Positions 50,201-59,681 of a DNA stretch of 64,000 bases are shown piece after piece (within the stretch, counting starts at the first letter, position 1; each line of letters opens with the position of its first letter). The stretch is from NCBI GenBank assembly GCA_006503475.1, contig RSEH01000004.1, positions 1 to 64,000 of the forward strand, read 5' to 3'. The translations under genes were made by a program, and so were the position numbers. This DNA comes from Stentor roeselii (lineage: Eukaryota > Ciliophora > Heterotrichea > Heterotrichida > Stentoridae). The notes under the pieces were generated by a model, which had not been told where the DNA came from, searched no databases, and saw only the letters and a list, made by a program, of their open reading frames with translations.

Positions 50201-53200
50201 GTGGTCCTCAGGAGTATTTTAATAAAAGTTGTATTAAATGTCCTAGTTCTTGTGCTAATGGGTGCAGGTCTAATAAGGTGTGTGGACCTTATGATGATGC
50301 TTTATGTAAGAGTTTTAACTGGTTGAATGAGACTTGTGAAATCTGCTTTGATAATGCGAAACTAGATAATCGTCCTTGTCAATGTATCGAAAACTCTGTC
50401 GCTAACTATAAAAAGCAATCATGTGAATGTTCAGAAGGCTACGAGTTGTTTGATATGAAATGCGAATTATGTATCCGATACCTCCAGCCTTCAGAGGTCA
50501 GTTCCATTTTTCTAAGCAATTTCTTGCAAGTACAATTCAATTTCAGCATAAAAGTATCTCAAATAAACTGTTCAAATCTATTTTTTGAGTCAACTCTTCA
50601 AAAGTTCGGTGAAGGTTATTCATGTTTAATGAGTCAAGACAATCTAAGTCTAACCATAAGTCTCGGAAAAGATTTCACATTGCTCAATGAAACTGTAGAA
50701 TTAAACAGTCAATTCCTGAAAGGCAGTGAAAAAGTATGCGGCTTTTACTTAACTGAACTGAAAATAAACATTACTTATTCAGCTGTTCCTCCTAGTCCAG
50801 TTCCAGTTATCAAGACAGTTAATCCTGTGTTCATCTCTTGCCAAGACCTGTTCATTGATGCAAGTCTTTCTGCTGGACAGATGATGTCAAGGCTGCTTTA
50901 CAAGTGGGAGTTCAACAGCACTATCACTGACCTGGCTAATTACCCAAATGGCTTCACGAGTAGTTCTTTTGTCAGAGTTCCTCAAAATCTGCTCAGAAGT
51001 GAGAACCTTTGGGTTAAGCTTACTGTTAAGAATAGGTTTGGAATGATAAATTCTACGGATATGTGGATTAATCTTGTTCAAAATGAAGCTCTTTCTATTG
51101 AATTTGATCAGAATGTAGAATATTCTTGTCTTTTTAGTAAAGATTGTCAGTTTTTTATTAAGAAACTTATTACTTGCTTGAAAAATCGGTTTTCTTATGA
51201 GTGGGCGATTGTTAATGATGATTTGTTACTTTCTGATAAAGAACTGGAGTACTTTTGGAGTCGGCAGACCGTTCCAGACGGTATCCTAATCCCATCAAAA
51301 CTATTCCCATACGACGACATAACCCTAAACGTGACAGTATCCCATCTAGAATCCGGATCCTCCACAAGCAAAACCCTAACAATCTCCATAAAGCCCGACC
51401 CAATAAACATAATCCTAAGCCAAGCTTCAGGCAGTATAACAGAAGACTCAGACCTTGAACTGGGTCCAATAATCCCTTCAAACATCAGCTCTCTCGTAAA
51501 AATCGAATTTAACTGGAAGTGTTTTTTCAAGTCATTAACCTGTCCATTCGCCTTCAACAGTTCCTCCCAAATGTTAAGAATTCCAAAAGAAAACTTAAAA
51601 CTTCGTCAATTGGACACCTTAGTGCTGACAGCGACGTCAACTTTCACAACAGGTCGAAAATTAAAGGCCAAGTCAGTCAAGTCGAACCTTGCAATAGACT
51701 TTAAATGTGAAATTGTAAATGGAGTAGTCCCTTCAGTTATCCTTATAGAAGAAAAGTCTTCAGGTAAACCGAGTTGTTTACCTTTTGCTAACCCGGTGAA
51801 TATTCGTGCGATTTTTAACAAGAATGAGAGAAATTTGTATAAGATTCGCTGGGAACTTGAAGGAAATGAGCAGGTTTTTTTATCGGGGACTGGAAGGATG
51901 ACTGCGAGTTTAGACATGGCGAAGTTGGTGCAGGGAAAAGGGTATAACTTGGTTTTTAAGGTCATTGATGCGGGGAAGAAAGTTTTTCGCTTTTTTTATG
52001 AGTTTCAAGTGAATAACCCTCCTAGATTCGGCTTGTGTTCAGCGAATCCTTCGACAGGAACTGAGCTGAAGACTCAATTTTTTATATCTTGCACTGACTG
52101 GCTTGATACAGAAGGGAACTACCCGCTTTCCTACAGTTTCAGTCTAATCAACGGTAGAACTATTTCGAATCTGATGACGATTTCACAAGCTTCTTATTTT
52201 TATTCAGCTTTGCCTTATTCTGGAAGAAACACGACTGTTGTCTTCAAGGTTTACGACTCACTTGGAGACTCGGCTGAAACAAGAAGCGTCGTAAAAGTCG
52301 ACCTCGACTCTGACTTCAATAAAAACTCTTACCTCGAACAAGCCAGTCAAGACCTTTCAAACTGTTTGACTTCAGACATTCCTTCGAAATTACTGCAACT
52401 TTCACTTGGGTACTTGAATCGCGACTGGTACCTGAATAAAAACTTCTCTCAGCCTGAAAATGAAACTTTGAAGGAAATGAACGACTGTTTTTTAATGATG
52501 ATTAATACTCTTGCTGATTTTTTTAATAGTTCTGTGGAAAGTTCTGATTTAATTGATACTGTTGTCGGGATTTTAACTGAAATGACGAAAAACCCGGCAA
52601 TGAAAAGTAATGAAAATTTGAATTCCACCTTGCCTCTGCTCATGGATGTGCTGAAGACGGGCACTGTCATTGGAATCACTGATCATCAAGCTGAGATGAT
52701 TTTAAGTTATATAGAGAATTGTATTAAAATAGTCAACGAAACATTTTACGATTCTCCTGAAATACTTAAAGCTTATGACCAGCTTTTTACTCTTATGGGT
52801 CAAGGTATGTTGAAATACGCATCGCCCGGGGTGTCTTACGAGGCGTATTCAGATAAGACTTCTTTTAGTGTCCTTGTTCTAGATGAGACTTTTGAAGATG
52901 CAGACCTAGAACTTGTTCTAGCAAAGGCCAGCTCGGCTTTGCCTCGCGAGTTATTCAATAATTTATCTCCCGTTTCAACCCTTGCCGTCTTTTTCGGTCA
53001 CATAGACTCTTACCCTTCTGAGAACAAGTCAACTCCAACAGGTGTCTACCTGTCAATATTCAACAAAACTTCCTACGAAGTAATTCCAATCTCTTTAAAT
53101 CATTCAAAAATAAACCTGACAGTCCCCGTGATGAAAACTGAATTAATTCAAATTCCAGGATGTTTTTTTCTGAACTCCTCTGAAAAATGGGACCGTGCAG

Positions 53201-54294
53201 GATGCACGGTCGAAGACGTGAGTCAATTTTCAATTACTTGCAGTTGTAGTCATCTTTCCTTGTTCTCTGCTGGCGAAGGGGTCGAAGGGGGAGGGTTTGT
53301 GCCGAGTAATAACATTAAACAAACTGTAGACGTTTCTGCTCTTAGTTCAATTACTGCGAAATCAGCGATTGGGTTTTACTTTGTTGCAGTTATTTTAAGT
53401 GTTTATTTGGTTATTGGAACCATTGCTTGGAGAAAGGACTCGGCTGATGTTCAGGGGTATCTTGATGAGTTAGATAGAAGAAATGCTCAAATTGCTTCAA
53501 GTGAACAGCATGTTGAGGAATTTCATTATTCTAATCAAAGTCTGGTTAATGAAGCGCAAATTATTGAACCTGAAGACTATGAAACTCGGATTAGAAAAGC
53601 TATTTTTTTGCAAGAACAGGAAATTAAAAAGAACTCGAAACATGGAATGAGAGTTGTTATTGAGGAGCATCGACTTTTGAATGTTTTGTTTGTTAATAGC
53701 CCGGATAGTTTTAGATTCTCAAGGTGCTCGTTGTTGTTCTTGGTGTTTGTAGGGAAGATGTTCTTTATTGGATTGTTTTATGAAAAAGAAAATAAGAATA
53801 AGAAGGTGAAAGCAGTAGAGGATGCGATTATTAACTACTCACTTAGAGATATCTTGGTTATGATTTATTCTATAGGTATCGTTTTGGGTATAGATATTTT
53901 TTTGACTTTTATCTCAAAAATAAGGCCGATTGATTTAGAAAAACCGAGAGAAGTAACTTTAAGAGATATCAGTTATAATAAATCGAAAAGAATGATTACT
54001 TTGGTTATTTGCTGGCTTTTGATGGGATATTATTGCTGGAGCATCGCTATGTTTGCATTGAATCTTGAGTATAGTCTTAGTATCAGATGGATCGTGAATA
54101 CTGGACTTGCAATTCTTAATGATTTGACTATTAGTCCTTTGTTTAAGTTACTGTTTAAAGGTTTTTTTATTGCCAAGATCCTTCTTTACTTAAAGATCAG
54201 GAAGGCAAGGATGAATGCTATTGTGCCTATCAGTAAAAAAAATGATGAGACTGAGAAAGAGAGTTTTAAATCAGAAGTTTTAAGTAGTAGATAA
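44203..54294 (+). CDS. Giant LamG/Cys-rich/REJ/GPS receptor, PKD1-like with five membrane helices
   Basis: 3,363 residues in a single open frame. A signal peptide (CFISLLSLRSLLVSPS) leads into seven units of about 250-310 residues, each a LamG/concanavalin-like domain with an RGYFF-type motif (near residues 90, 343, 640, 934, 1246, 1520, 1821) followed by a Cys-rich EGF/furin-like stretch. A REJ region begins near 2196 (PPSPVPVIKTVNPVFISCQD). A GPS-like cleavage motif (CSCSHLSLFSAGEG) lies near 3010. Five membrane helices follow between about 3053 and 3333. The fold order resembles polycystin-1, but no PLAT domain and no channel-like helices 6-11 are present. Probably a surface adhesion/mechanosensory receptor. 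Confidence 0.85.
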   Translation: MVFCFISLLSLRSLLVSPSIITPDCSKGLKVGALCFSECPSGYSRSISSCSEPTIAYFSLEPKIPSSENQLQEVSPLSNPSLSSPPLPTSRGYFFKKSSFLEFLGPKVFAFKFTLVLYFLPFHSGTIFADSSKKFEVTFEEHSKIKTSLSMIKNHFVHERTSTWIFFRLRLDLESLDTLTVIVESNELKDDKTINGEFLNKLETFHGLKFSLGDSEKSFIGFIYQAKIFNFLLESFERPQVEECPEAENLEKNCETLSCIESFCGRHKRRLLACLNPPSCTLNAASCPLFFTLNQNNECVLQDSSSKRLLMFFFDSSFSSVSDLPPSTFTLVKGGSSSTPQGGYKRGKYFNGFSDYFKSLTSLAFPLNFSLHLWFKIDSGRFGSLVTKPGVSNGINILVSHEGITILLDYWVKLSYINVSPNSWTYLEITVTVESATLTKLTLKKDSIQQAKVSRPFSLQDSSSLLQIGFLQGNSSVSNSYFKGWLYMFALHEASLSFDFGQFKSLNSEMCKFSDNIDKDCLVNCKNSEYYEESSNICLLCSSPFLQCKNPSECSKCHDMKCIHCDRTSNGRCQKCLGYLVSGHCFSTCPLMFTTTGSSCTLTSGWMSLALDVNSTSIQSSPAVVTLNSLSIDSKAHFTPGRGYFFVRNTSYLSSSDFYLGLEYSISVWAKLLKGSVFKAHFKDSGNSRTGLELIGGQLTFKTDEEVSQVAVSVQLNEWTLFWFRYFSNKTEQSQINPNVFFYDISGIPVFLYEVRIGNVVIKKSSFYEFKVQDNRTLTRLAIETGTDSLMFLYSFRYASQYRVDDPLVSGLAAQTCQPNSSICMDCPMNTFVENNFCISCSMICEYCTSLRFCQVYLDQLIKKIKNYYFDTCPTFYNDVNGDCVLDLQFSLNFLFRSVMGFVSDLNRPQYLLESLSLHAGSNIDYQTDPIPSRDRGIYFGKSANTTMTSNFNLIISPDFYMSIWISPTSYSQLLSKFPFMELSLTSQGISISITNKSLDIYSLSTSTTIQLNTWSFIGLNNNFDESSQQNHLKIIINKQESLTQTIQDIYQDKPGAFNIGSGSSTYFQGWIFKFSYKSTFLQLSEVLSFFGPCVSCDCPAESDSCLPLCKFNEYLTFGTCETCGEFEVCNSAVSGNLCFNSNCQDCVGFNDCVTCATSSCENKCYEGCFDCFGISPHDCIGCKTGFFQYKKICLPACPDLMIVSGQSCIEPAELDLVYRFDNNVTTVTDSRNLVVFQIANQAFEYYRGWCTDYVSSQSDLILTPFPAFWIWVKITGYGKILKKKGIDLSEEFSLDVQNGNVFVRFLGVESEALVQINWAGDAFKWSQFAVQLEKSGVNTTVKLTVDGVFIDQKVAGYEYLNSNPSRHFELGTGSLMFLYEFGYSLNLASIFFTSEVQVNSICVHPSSFPTCLWECNIQDYRDNSNLCKPCPIPLKTCRNSLYSDFVTCYTYLNGACTLTCPSFHSNISSVCIPNSENFLDFTFNHLNPPVKSSNLLIDLSSDSGHTYPYLDPSDPQPVYKRGFFFSNSHLSSTSVLSFSNQFSLEFWLNPFENSILLSRSSLSLSLSTLGVSLHLSLMDGLSFICTTASPIRLSVWSYLALIVSANRIVDVTIFINLISSTFSKNSGYFLDTSEILSIGEAGFFGFLFRFKYSAFKIQPNLLLINEGRPDIHNCPFGTFNFTGSCKGCRSSCNCRRDTDCSLCLDPLCLVCSDYGNICDVCVDYAEFIDDFQECRKGSTRCMQTKYYLNECPTCNENFLKNHDGTCMMFCGSFDKNVENSCVKQETSIIFFTFQKVQKYSKFDFFMTFGDFPSSNPMLLYQRGLYFNKSYAELNNSVDPLQLSNTQTFDLYFFVYKDSGCVISYSDDKTRLIQLSLSPGKMKLEYLLNNSFDATFVSVSLPVQLLKWIRVFWTVKFESRFLNLHVFTSAGQILINSTLNSVVEQRPVVTFTLGSFRKSEYFGGFLYSISIDNYVKSFLNSGKSCSCSFCTDFGECLVSCGPQEYFNKSCIKCPSSCANGCRSNKVCGPYDDALCKSFNWLNETCEICFDNAKLDNRPCQCIENSVANYKKQSCECSEGYELFDMKCELCIRYLQPSEVSSIFLSNFLQVQFNFSIKVSQINCSNLFFESTLQKFGEGYSCLMSQDNLSLTISLGKDFTLLNETVELNSQFLKGSEKVCGFYLTELKINITYSAVPPSPVPVIKTVNPVFISCQDLFIDASLSAGQMMSRLLYKWEFNSTITDLANYPNGFTSSSFVRVPQNLLRSENLWVKLTVKNRFGMINSTDMWINLVQNEALSIEFDQNVEYSCLFSKDCQFFIKKLITCLKNRFSYEWAIVNDDLLLSDKELEYFWSRQTVPDGILIPSKLFPYDDITLNVTVSHLESGSSTSKTLTISIKPDPINIILSQASGSITEDSDLELGPIIPSNISSLVKIEFNWKCFFKSLTCPFAFNSSSQMLRIPKENLKLRQLDTLVLTATSTFTTGRKLKAKSVKSNLAIDFKCEIVNGVVPSVILIEEKSSGKPSCLPFANPVNIRAIFNKNERNLYKIRWELEGNEQVFLSGTGRMTASLDMAKLVQGKGYNLVFKVIDAGKKVFRFFYEFQVNNPPRFGLCSANPSTGTELKTQFFISCTDWLDTEGNYPLSYSFSLINGRTISNLMTISQASYFYSALPYSGRNTTVVFKVYDSLGDSAETRSVVKVDLDSDFNKNSYLEQASQDLSNCLTSDIPSKLLQLSLGYLNRDWYLNKNFSQPENETLKEMNDCFLMMINTLADFFNSSVESSDLIDTVVGILTEMTKNPAMKSNENLNSTLPLLMDVLKTGTVIGITDHQAEMILSYIENCIKIVNETFYDSPEILKAYDQLFTLMGQGMLKYASPGVSYEAYSDKTSFSVLVLDETFEDADLELVLAKASSALPRELFNNLSPVSTLAVFFGHIDSYPSENKSTPTGVYLSIFNKTSYEVIPISLNHSKINLTVPVMKTELIQIPGCFFLNSSEKWDRAGCTVEDVSQFSITCSCSHLSLFSAGEGVEGGGFVPSNNIKQTVDVSALSSITAKSAIGFYFVAVILSVYLVIGTIAWRKDSADVQGYLDELDRRNAQIASSEQHVEEFHYSNQSLVNEAQIIEPEDYETRIRKAIFLQEQEIKKNSKHGMRVVIEEHRLLNVLFVNSPDSFRFSRCSLLFLVFVGKMFFIGLFYEKENKNKKVKAVEDAIINYSLRDILVMIYSIGIVLGIDIFLTFISKIRPIDLEKPREVTLRDISYNKSKRMITLVICWLLMGYYCWSIAMFALNLEYSLSIRWIVNTGLAILNDLTISPLFKLLFKGFFIAKILLYLKIRKARMNAIVPISKKNDETEKESFKSEVLSSR

Positions 54295-55331
54295 TTCTTT
54301 TTGGGTAATTTTGTGATAGTTATTAAAATGAATAATATCTACATATGATTAAATTGTTGAAGCATATATGGACTTACTGCTTTAAACTAAATATTTTAAA
54401 CGATGAATTTATTGGGATTGAAATATGCATTATCAAAATATCAACTCAGATTCAGATATTATAAAAGAGACTCTGTGTAATTTAAAGTTCATTTTAAAGA
54501 AAATATATTAATTAAACCAAACATAAAGTTGAGTTTGATAAAATTTATATTTGATTTTCAGTCATGAATATTTATTTAAATCACTTCCAGGATTATAAAT
54601 CTAATATAGAGATCTTTTAATCTTTTGAATTTAGAAATGAACAAATTCTTGTAATTAAGCAGTTTAGCATTCTAGTACATGAGATTGAAGGTTTACTGAT
54701 AAATTAGGAATATTTAGGCCTTATTAGGCTTATTTACTTATTCAAGTTTTTATAGTAAAGAGATTAGGTTTTATAAGTTGTGTTTTAGGTCATTCTCACT
54801 TTTAGCACGATTTATTTATTAAATAATAGGGGATCTTCATGTTTCTGTATAATAATTATAAGCCAATTAATAAAATCGACTCAGAAAATTTGATACTAGA
54901 GTAAAATTTGGCAAAAGAAGCTAAAAAGTTCAGAATAAAATAAATGAAATCACCACTAAAACAACTAGATTTCACACCTCTTATAATTAAACTGGCAGGT
55001 TAGACATATGAGCCGAATTCCCATAAAAAGAATAGTAAGATAGTTCAAATATTATCAGCATCAGTAATTATAGTATTACACATGCAAGTGAGTTGAGTAA
55101 GTTTATATAAAATCTGATTTAATTTAGCTTGCATTAATAATTTGAATTATATCCAATAATCTTTAAAATTAAAAATTCCAACCGATTTTTAATAGCTAAT
55201 TATGCAGAGATGATTCAAGAAAACTTTCATTCCAAAAATTTAAAACTTTTCAATTGAATTCTATCATTCAAATTTCATTCAAAATAGATAAAAATACAGC
55301 AATCATTCAATACAACTAATATTCTAAATAT
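54295..55331. other. 1-kb AT-rich intergenic region
   Basis: It separates the 3' ends of two convergent genes. Very AT-rich with short chance open frames (for example 39 codons near 54343). No repeat, RNA or gene signal I trust. Confidence 0.45.
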
Positions 55332-55679
55332 TTAAAACTTTTCAAAACTTCTGCTAAGTTCCAACCTTTTACCTTTCCAGTACTCAAGGTCATAGTGCTC
55401 TTCAGTTGGATAAGGATAAACTTCTTTAGCTCTTGGTGGAAAGTAAGGAACATAGTAAATCGTATGAACAACACTATATCCAGGACCAGGTGGATTGAGA
55501 GTCAAAGGTCCTCCAGGCATGGCAGTTCCAAAAGGGAAGCTTCCCTGATTATCCTCTTTAGCACTCTTAAACTTCTGAACAAAAGTCCTATTAAAAGTAT
55601 CAAGTCTATTTAAAAACTCAGGTTTTTGCAAAGTATTTTCAAGTTCATCAATAATTCCATCAATTTCCCTTCCTTCCAT
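55332..55679 (-). CDS. Hypothetical 115-residue protein
   Basis: The first 45 residues form a charged helix (IDGIIDELENTLQKPEFLNR). The centre is Gly/Pro-rich (GPGYSVVHTIYYVPYFPPRA), and the end is helical. No domain recognised. It starts 32 bases after the upstream coiled-coil/EF-hand gene (taattATGG), so the two could be co-expressed. Confidence 0.65.
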   Translation of the reverse strand: MEGREIDGIIDELENTLQKPEFLNRLDTFNRTFVQKFKSAKEDNQGSFPFGTAMPGGPLTLNPPGPGYSVVHTIYYVPYFPPRAKEVYPYPTEEHYDLEYWKGKRLELSRSFEKF

Positions 55680-55711
55680 AATTACATCTACTGTTCTTAC
55701 TTTTAACTTAT

Positions 55712-58354
55712 CTACTGAAAGTCTTCATCATAATCACTATCATCCCCTGAGTTAAGATCAAGGCTTCTATTTTTTTTGAAAGGTGAGGCTTCACTAATAC
55801 CCTTTGAGCTTTCTTTTGCCTTAGCAGGTGAGTCTTCGCTTAAATCAAGGTTATCCGAGTCAAGCATTGAGACTTTTTTGATATGTTTTTCATTTTTCTC
55901 ATCCTTAAGTCCTTTTTTGCCGTCAACTCCGTAATGTTTAAGGATTTCTTCAAGTTCCTCAATATGGATGCAGACTTCATTCGCTTCTTCTAACTGAAGA
56001 GCTTCAAGCATAAGCATCACATGATCTTCTTCAATCTCTGCAAGTCCCATTCGACTAAGCCCAGCGTAGAAGTCATCAGGTGAGACGATACCTTGCTCAT
56101 CACACTCAAAAACATCGAAAACTCCTTTTTTATTGTTAATCAAAATCTCAGCGATGACTCCCAAATAATGTCTTACAATTTTCGCCTTTTCTTCATCAGA
56201 CACGTCATCATCTCCACTTTCCCCGTAAGCTTTTATAAAGTGAAAATAAGGAACTTCATTAAGTTTCATGTTGTGAGAGTAAAATAAAAGCATCATATAT
56301 CTCAGGACTTTTGATTGAAGTTTAACTTTGCACTTTTCAAGCACTGATTTAAAATTTTCAAGAGAAATGATCCCTGAACTATCCTTGTCAAGTTTTTTAC
56401 ATTCTTCTAAAAGTTTTTCTTTATTTGATTGAATCGCTTCGCCAATCTTTTCATCGAAATTTTCCTCGTCTTCTGGAGTGAAAACTTCCCAGTCTTCGGT
56501 GAACTTGTGGATTTTTTGTTCAATGCTTTTTGTTGTGGATTTTGGAGATTCTAGAAGAAAGTTGTTTATGTTCTCGATGTCTGGAGGACCGAAGTTGAAT
56601 GGAGGCTTTTTTAGAATTGAGGATAATTCGGTCTTTGAGAGCTGCTTGTCTTGGGATAATGTTCCGAATAGAGTTGAAAAAAGCTTGGTTTTTGGAATGC
56701 GGTTTATCTGCATTCGGAATGAAAAATGACTGAATAAGGACTCAACTGATTCTGAGGATTTTTCTTGTGGGTTTTGGATTTTTGATGATTTTTTTTCTTT
56801 TTGGTAGTCCTCAGGGACTTCTTTGATGTAGTCGCCGTTTTTTTTTATGTCGATTTTTACTTTGTTTTCAGTGTCGGAGGAGTTTTTACGTGGTTCTTTA
56901 GCTTTTACTTCATCTTTTCTTTTTTCTTCTTTTTTTCTTTCGTTTTCTTTTCGTTTATCGTCTTCTTTTCTTTTTTCGTCTTCATTTCTCTTTCTACTTT
57001 CATCACGTTTTCTGTCCTCTTCCTTTTTCCTGTCCTCTTCCTTTTTCCTGTCCTCTTCTTTTTTCCTGTCCTCTTCTTTTTTCCTATCTTCCTCCTTCTT
57101 CCTTTCCTCTTCTCTCTTCCTTTCATCTTCTCTCTTCCTATCTTCTTCTCTCTTCCTATCTTCCTCCCTTTTCCTATCCTCTTCCTTTTTCCTTTCTTCT
57201 TCAACTTTCCTTCTTTCATCCTCTTTTTTTCGATCATTTTCAATTTTCCTAAACTCCTCTTCAATTTTCTTCTTATCATTAGCTTCAATCCTATCATTCA
57301 TCTCAATACGATCCTGCAAAGTTTTTATTTTCTTGTTTTTTTCTTCATTATCGCCGACAAGTTCCTTGATTTTATTTTCCTGGGTCTGAATTTTATTTAA
57401 AGCGTCATTTAAATTCTTTTTGATCACTTTTATTTCGTCTTTCAAACCATTTTCCTTATCATTCCAGTCTTTTTGGTTCAATTCAACTTCTTTTCGGAGC
57501 TTCTGGTTTTCTCCTTTCAGGCCAGAAAGTTCATTTTTTTTGGACGTGGTTTTTTTCTTGATTTTTTCAAGTTCTTGGATTTTTTCTTTTAGTTTTATTA
57601 TTTCTTCGTTTGACTTGTTCAGTGATTGGCCGAGGTCTTCGTTTTCTTTTTTTAAGTTGTTGATGATTACTGCTGCTTGCATTGTTTTGTCGTCTGGCAT
57701 GTTTTGACTGATTTGAGGAGAGTCTCGTTGTCTCATTACTTCTTCAAGATGATGGCGAAGACGGGTACATTCATCAATATAAGCCTGAACCTCAAGTTCA
57801 ATTTCATTGATTTTCGTACTTTTGATATGTTTTTTCAGTTTAGAAATCTCATCGTTTTTATTTGAAATTTCATTTTTCAAGTCCTTCACAGCCAATTTCA
57901 AGCTATTAATCATATGAGCCGGTTTAGAAATCATCGAACTATCGCCATCCTCTTTCCTATTAAGTTCCTTTTCAACCTGCGAAACTTTCGTCCTAAGTCT
58001 TATAAGTTCTTCCATCAAATTATTGTTTTTTAGCTTCAAAGCCATGTTTTCTTCATACAACCGTTCTTTATCAATATTCACTCTCCTGGGTTTTAGCTTA
58101 GAAAGAATCGAATAATCAACAAATTTCTTCGTTTTCGCTTTTTTGATATTAATCGGCAGATGACGGGACTTGGAAGCTGATTTTTGTCTAGGAAATTCTC
58201 CTTTCGCACTGACAGGTCTAAAACTTTTAACAGGATGTCCGGCTTTTTCAAAAACAATTTCTTCTTCATGACTCGAGTCATCATCTTTCAATCCTGACAC
58301 AGGCGACTTCTGGTCAAGTTTCCTGAGTGATCCTTACATATGAGGGAAAGACAT
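55712..58354 (-). CDS. Long coiled-coil protein with degenerate EF-hands
   Basis: Exons 58354..58338 and 58322..55712 give 875 residues. Residues 90-560 are coiled coil, including a KEEDRK repeat tract (about 20 units, residues 355-470). The C-terminal 300 residues contain EF-hand-like segments (LDKDSSGIISLENFKSVLE, FECDEQGIVSPDDFYAGL) in which the canonical position-12 Glu is missing or shifted. The first exon of 17 bases encodes MSFPH and part of Met6. Without splicing no good ATG precedes the frame. Probably cytoskeletal or Ca2+-responsive. Confidence 0.82.
56950..57200 (-). repeat. KEEDRK-coding short tandem repeat
   Basis: About twenty 18-base units (tcctcttcctttttcctg on the plus strand, variant tcttctttttt) encode Lys-Glu-Glu-Asp-Arg-Lys blocks in the coiled-coil gene. 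Units differ by a few bases. Confidence 0.8.
58323..58337 (-). other. 15-nt intron after a 17-bp first exon
   Basis: GTAAGGATCACTCAG on the minus strand. It joins ATG TCT TTC CCT CAT AT to G AAA CTT and supplies the only credible start for the long frame. A lies at position 10. Confidence 0.85.
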
Positions 58355-58418
58355 AATTATTTAAAATTAGAAACTTTTGCTATTTAATCCTCTCCACCCG
58401 GGGTGATTTTGAATATAA

Positions 58419-59036
58419 ATGTCTTTCGTTCAAGACTGCCAGTCTTCCTTGTCAGCCTCAGGAAAGTCGAACTGTTCCGACATGCAAAGTGAAAAAAATT
58501 GCATCAGCTCTCTCGGGTTTTCCAGTTCTCTTGTTCTAAAGTTCGAGGAAGACCCAAGTCGTGCTTTGAAACCTTGTAGTAAACTTTTAAGCATCACAAA
58601 AAATTCACCTGGAAAAAATTTCAAGCATATTATGATGCCTGTCTTTTATAGGAAACAGTTTTCGCCTGCATCTTGCTCGTTTTCACAGGGTGTTATTAAT
58701 CAGGGTAAATCTAACTTTGAAAAAAAAACTGGAAAAAAAGTCACTGCTACGACTTTTGGAAGTTTACATACTTTAAGTCAACTTGAAGCTGAAAATCAAG
58801 AATTTTTTAATGAAAAGGAAAATTTTTCATATGAAAATGATTTGAAGGGAAGTTTGCATGAAGGGAATTTTGTAGCTTTTTGTAGAAAGTGTGGAAAAGA
58901 AACTGTTTGTGTTGATCGAGGAGAGAAGGGGAAAAGTTGGATTGATTGGATTTTTTGTTGTTGTAGTAACTGGAATCTCAGGGGTAAGACCTGGATTTGT
59001 CCTATTTGTATGGAAGTTTTGATTAAAACTAATTAG
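58419..59036 (+). CDS. Protein with LITAF-like C-terminal zinc/membrane domain
   Basis: 205 residues. The N-terminal 150 residues are Ser/Lys-rich and unstructured. The C-terminal 50 residues have CRKCGKETVC, then a hydrophobic Trp/Cys segment (SWIDWIFCCCSNW) and CPICM. The CxxC-hydrophobic-CPxC layout resembles the LITAF/SIMPLE domain, which inserts into endosomal membranes. The usual HxCPxC has I-C-P-I-C here. It diverges from the coiled-coil gene across 64 bp. Confidence 0.65.
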   Translation: MSFVQDCQSSLSASGKSNCSDMQSEKNCISSLGFSSSLVLKFEEDPSRALKPCSKLLSITKNSPGKNFKHIMMPVFYRKQFSPASCSFSQGVINQGKSNFEKKTGKKVTATTFGSLHTLSQLEAENQEFFNEKENFSYENDLKGSLHEGNFVAFCRKCGKETVCVDRGEKGKSWIDWIFCCCSNWNLRGKTWICPICMEVLIKTN

Positions 59037-59126
59037 GATATTGAGGTATTGTTGAAGTTTTTGGTATGGGGAAGGATTTTTATGATGATTAGGGAAGAAT
59101 TTTTGTAGATTATTATTTTTGATGGA

Positions 59127-59681
59127 TTAAAAGGTTGATAGACTTTGCTGGATATTTGCACTTTGACTTATTACTTCTTCGATTGAACCGAGGATTATTG
59201 ATATGAAGTCTGGCTCGCTGATGTCTGAGGCGATTATGTCTAGATATGATAGGTCTTGGAAACAGGACTTTATTCTTAGTACAAAAGTACCTAAATCTGG
59301 GTAATTATTAGAGATTACGAATGAGTGAAGTGACTGAGGAAATGATGAGAATGAAGAAAACTCGAAAGAAAGACTTGTACCATATTCTTTTGGTTTAGAT
59401 ATCTTTTGGGATATCAAGGAATCATTGAGGTACTCGTATTTTGTGTTTGATTCGAAGTTAAAGGTGATAAATTTCAGATTTCGAACAGCAAGGCTTAAAA
59501 TGTCTTTCATCATCAAAAGAGAGTTTTCTTCATCAAATCCGGCATCGAATGATTTTATTAAAAGCTTGAAGTAAGAAAAATCAGATTTTTCTCCTCTGCC
59601 GAATTCTTCTAAATAGATTTCAGCATATCTGCAGTCATTGAACAAGATTGTCTCGATAATCCTTTGTGCGATGAGATCCAT
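59127..59681 (-). CDS. Hypothetical 184-residue protein
   Basis: Helical and Ser/Phe/Leu-rich, with no recognised domain. The N-terminus (MDLIAQRIIETILFNDCRYA) and the later stretch (SEPDFISIILGSIEEVISQS) look like amphipathic helices. The start (aaaattATGG) is plausible. It sits between the LITAF-like and PIWI genes. Function unknown. Confidence 0.65.
   Translation of the reverse strand: MDLIAQRIIETILFNDCRYAEIYLEEFGRGEKSDFSYFKLLIKSFDAGFDEENSLLMMKDILSLAVRNLKFITFNFESNTKYEYLNDSLISQKISKPKEYGTSLSFEFSSFSSFPQSLHSFVISNNYPDLGTFVLRIKSCFQDLSYLDIIASDISEPDFISIILGSIEEVISQSANIQQSLSTF

Noticed and set aside
56801-57400. Long plus-strand frame of Phe/Leu/Ser
   Set aside because: It is the antisense of the KEEDRK repeat in the coiled-coil gene; the composition is a mirror artefact.
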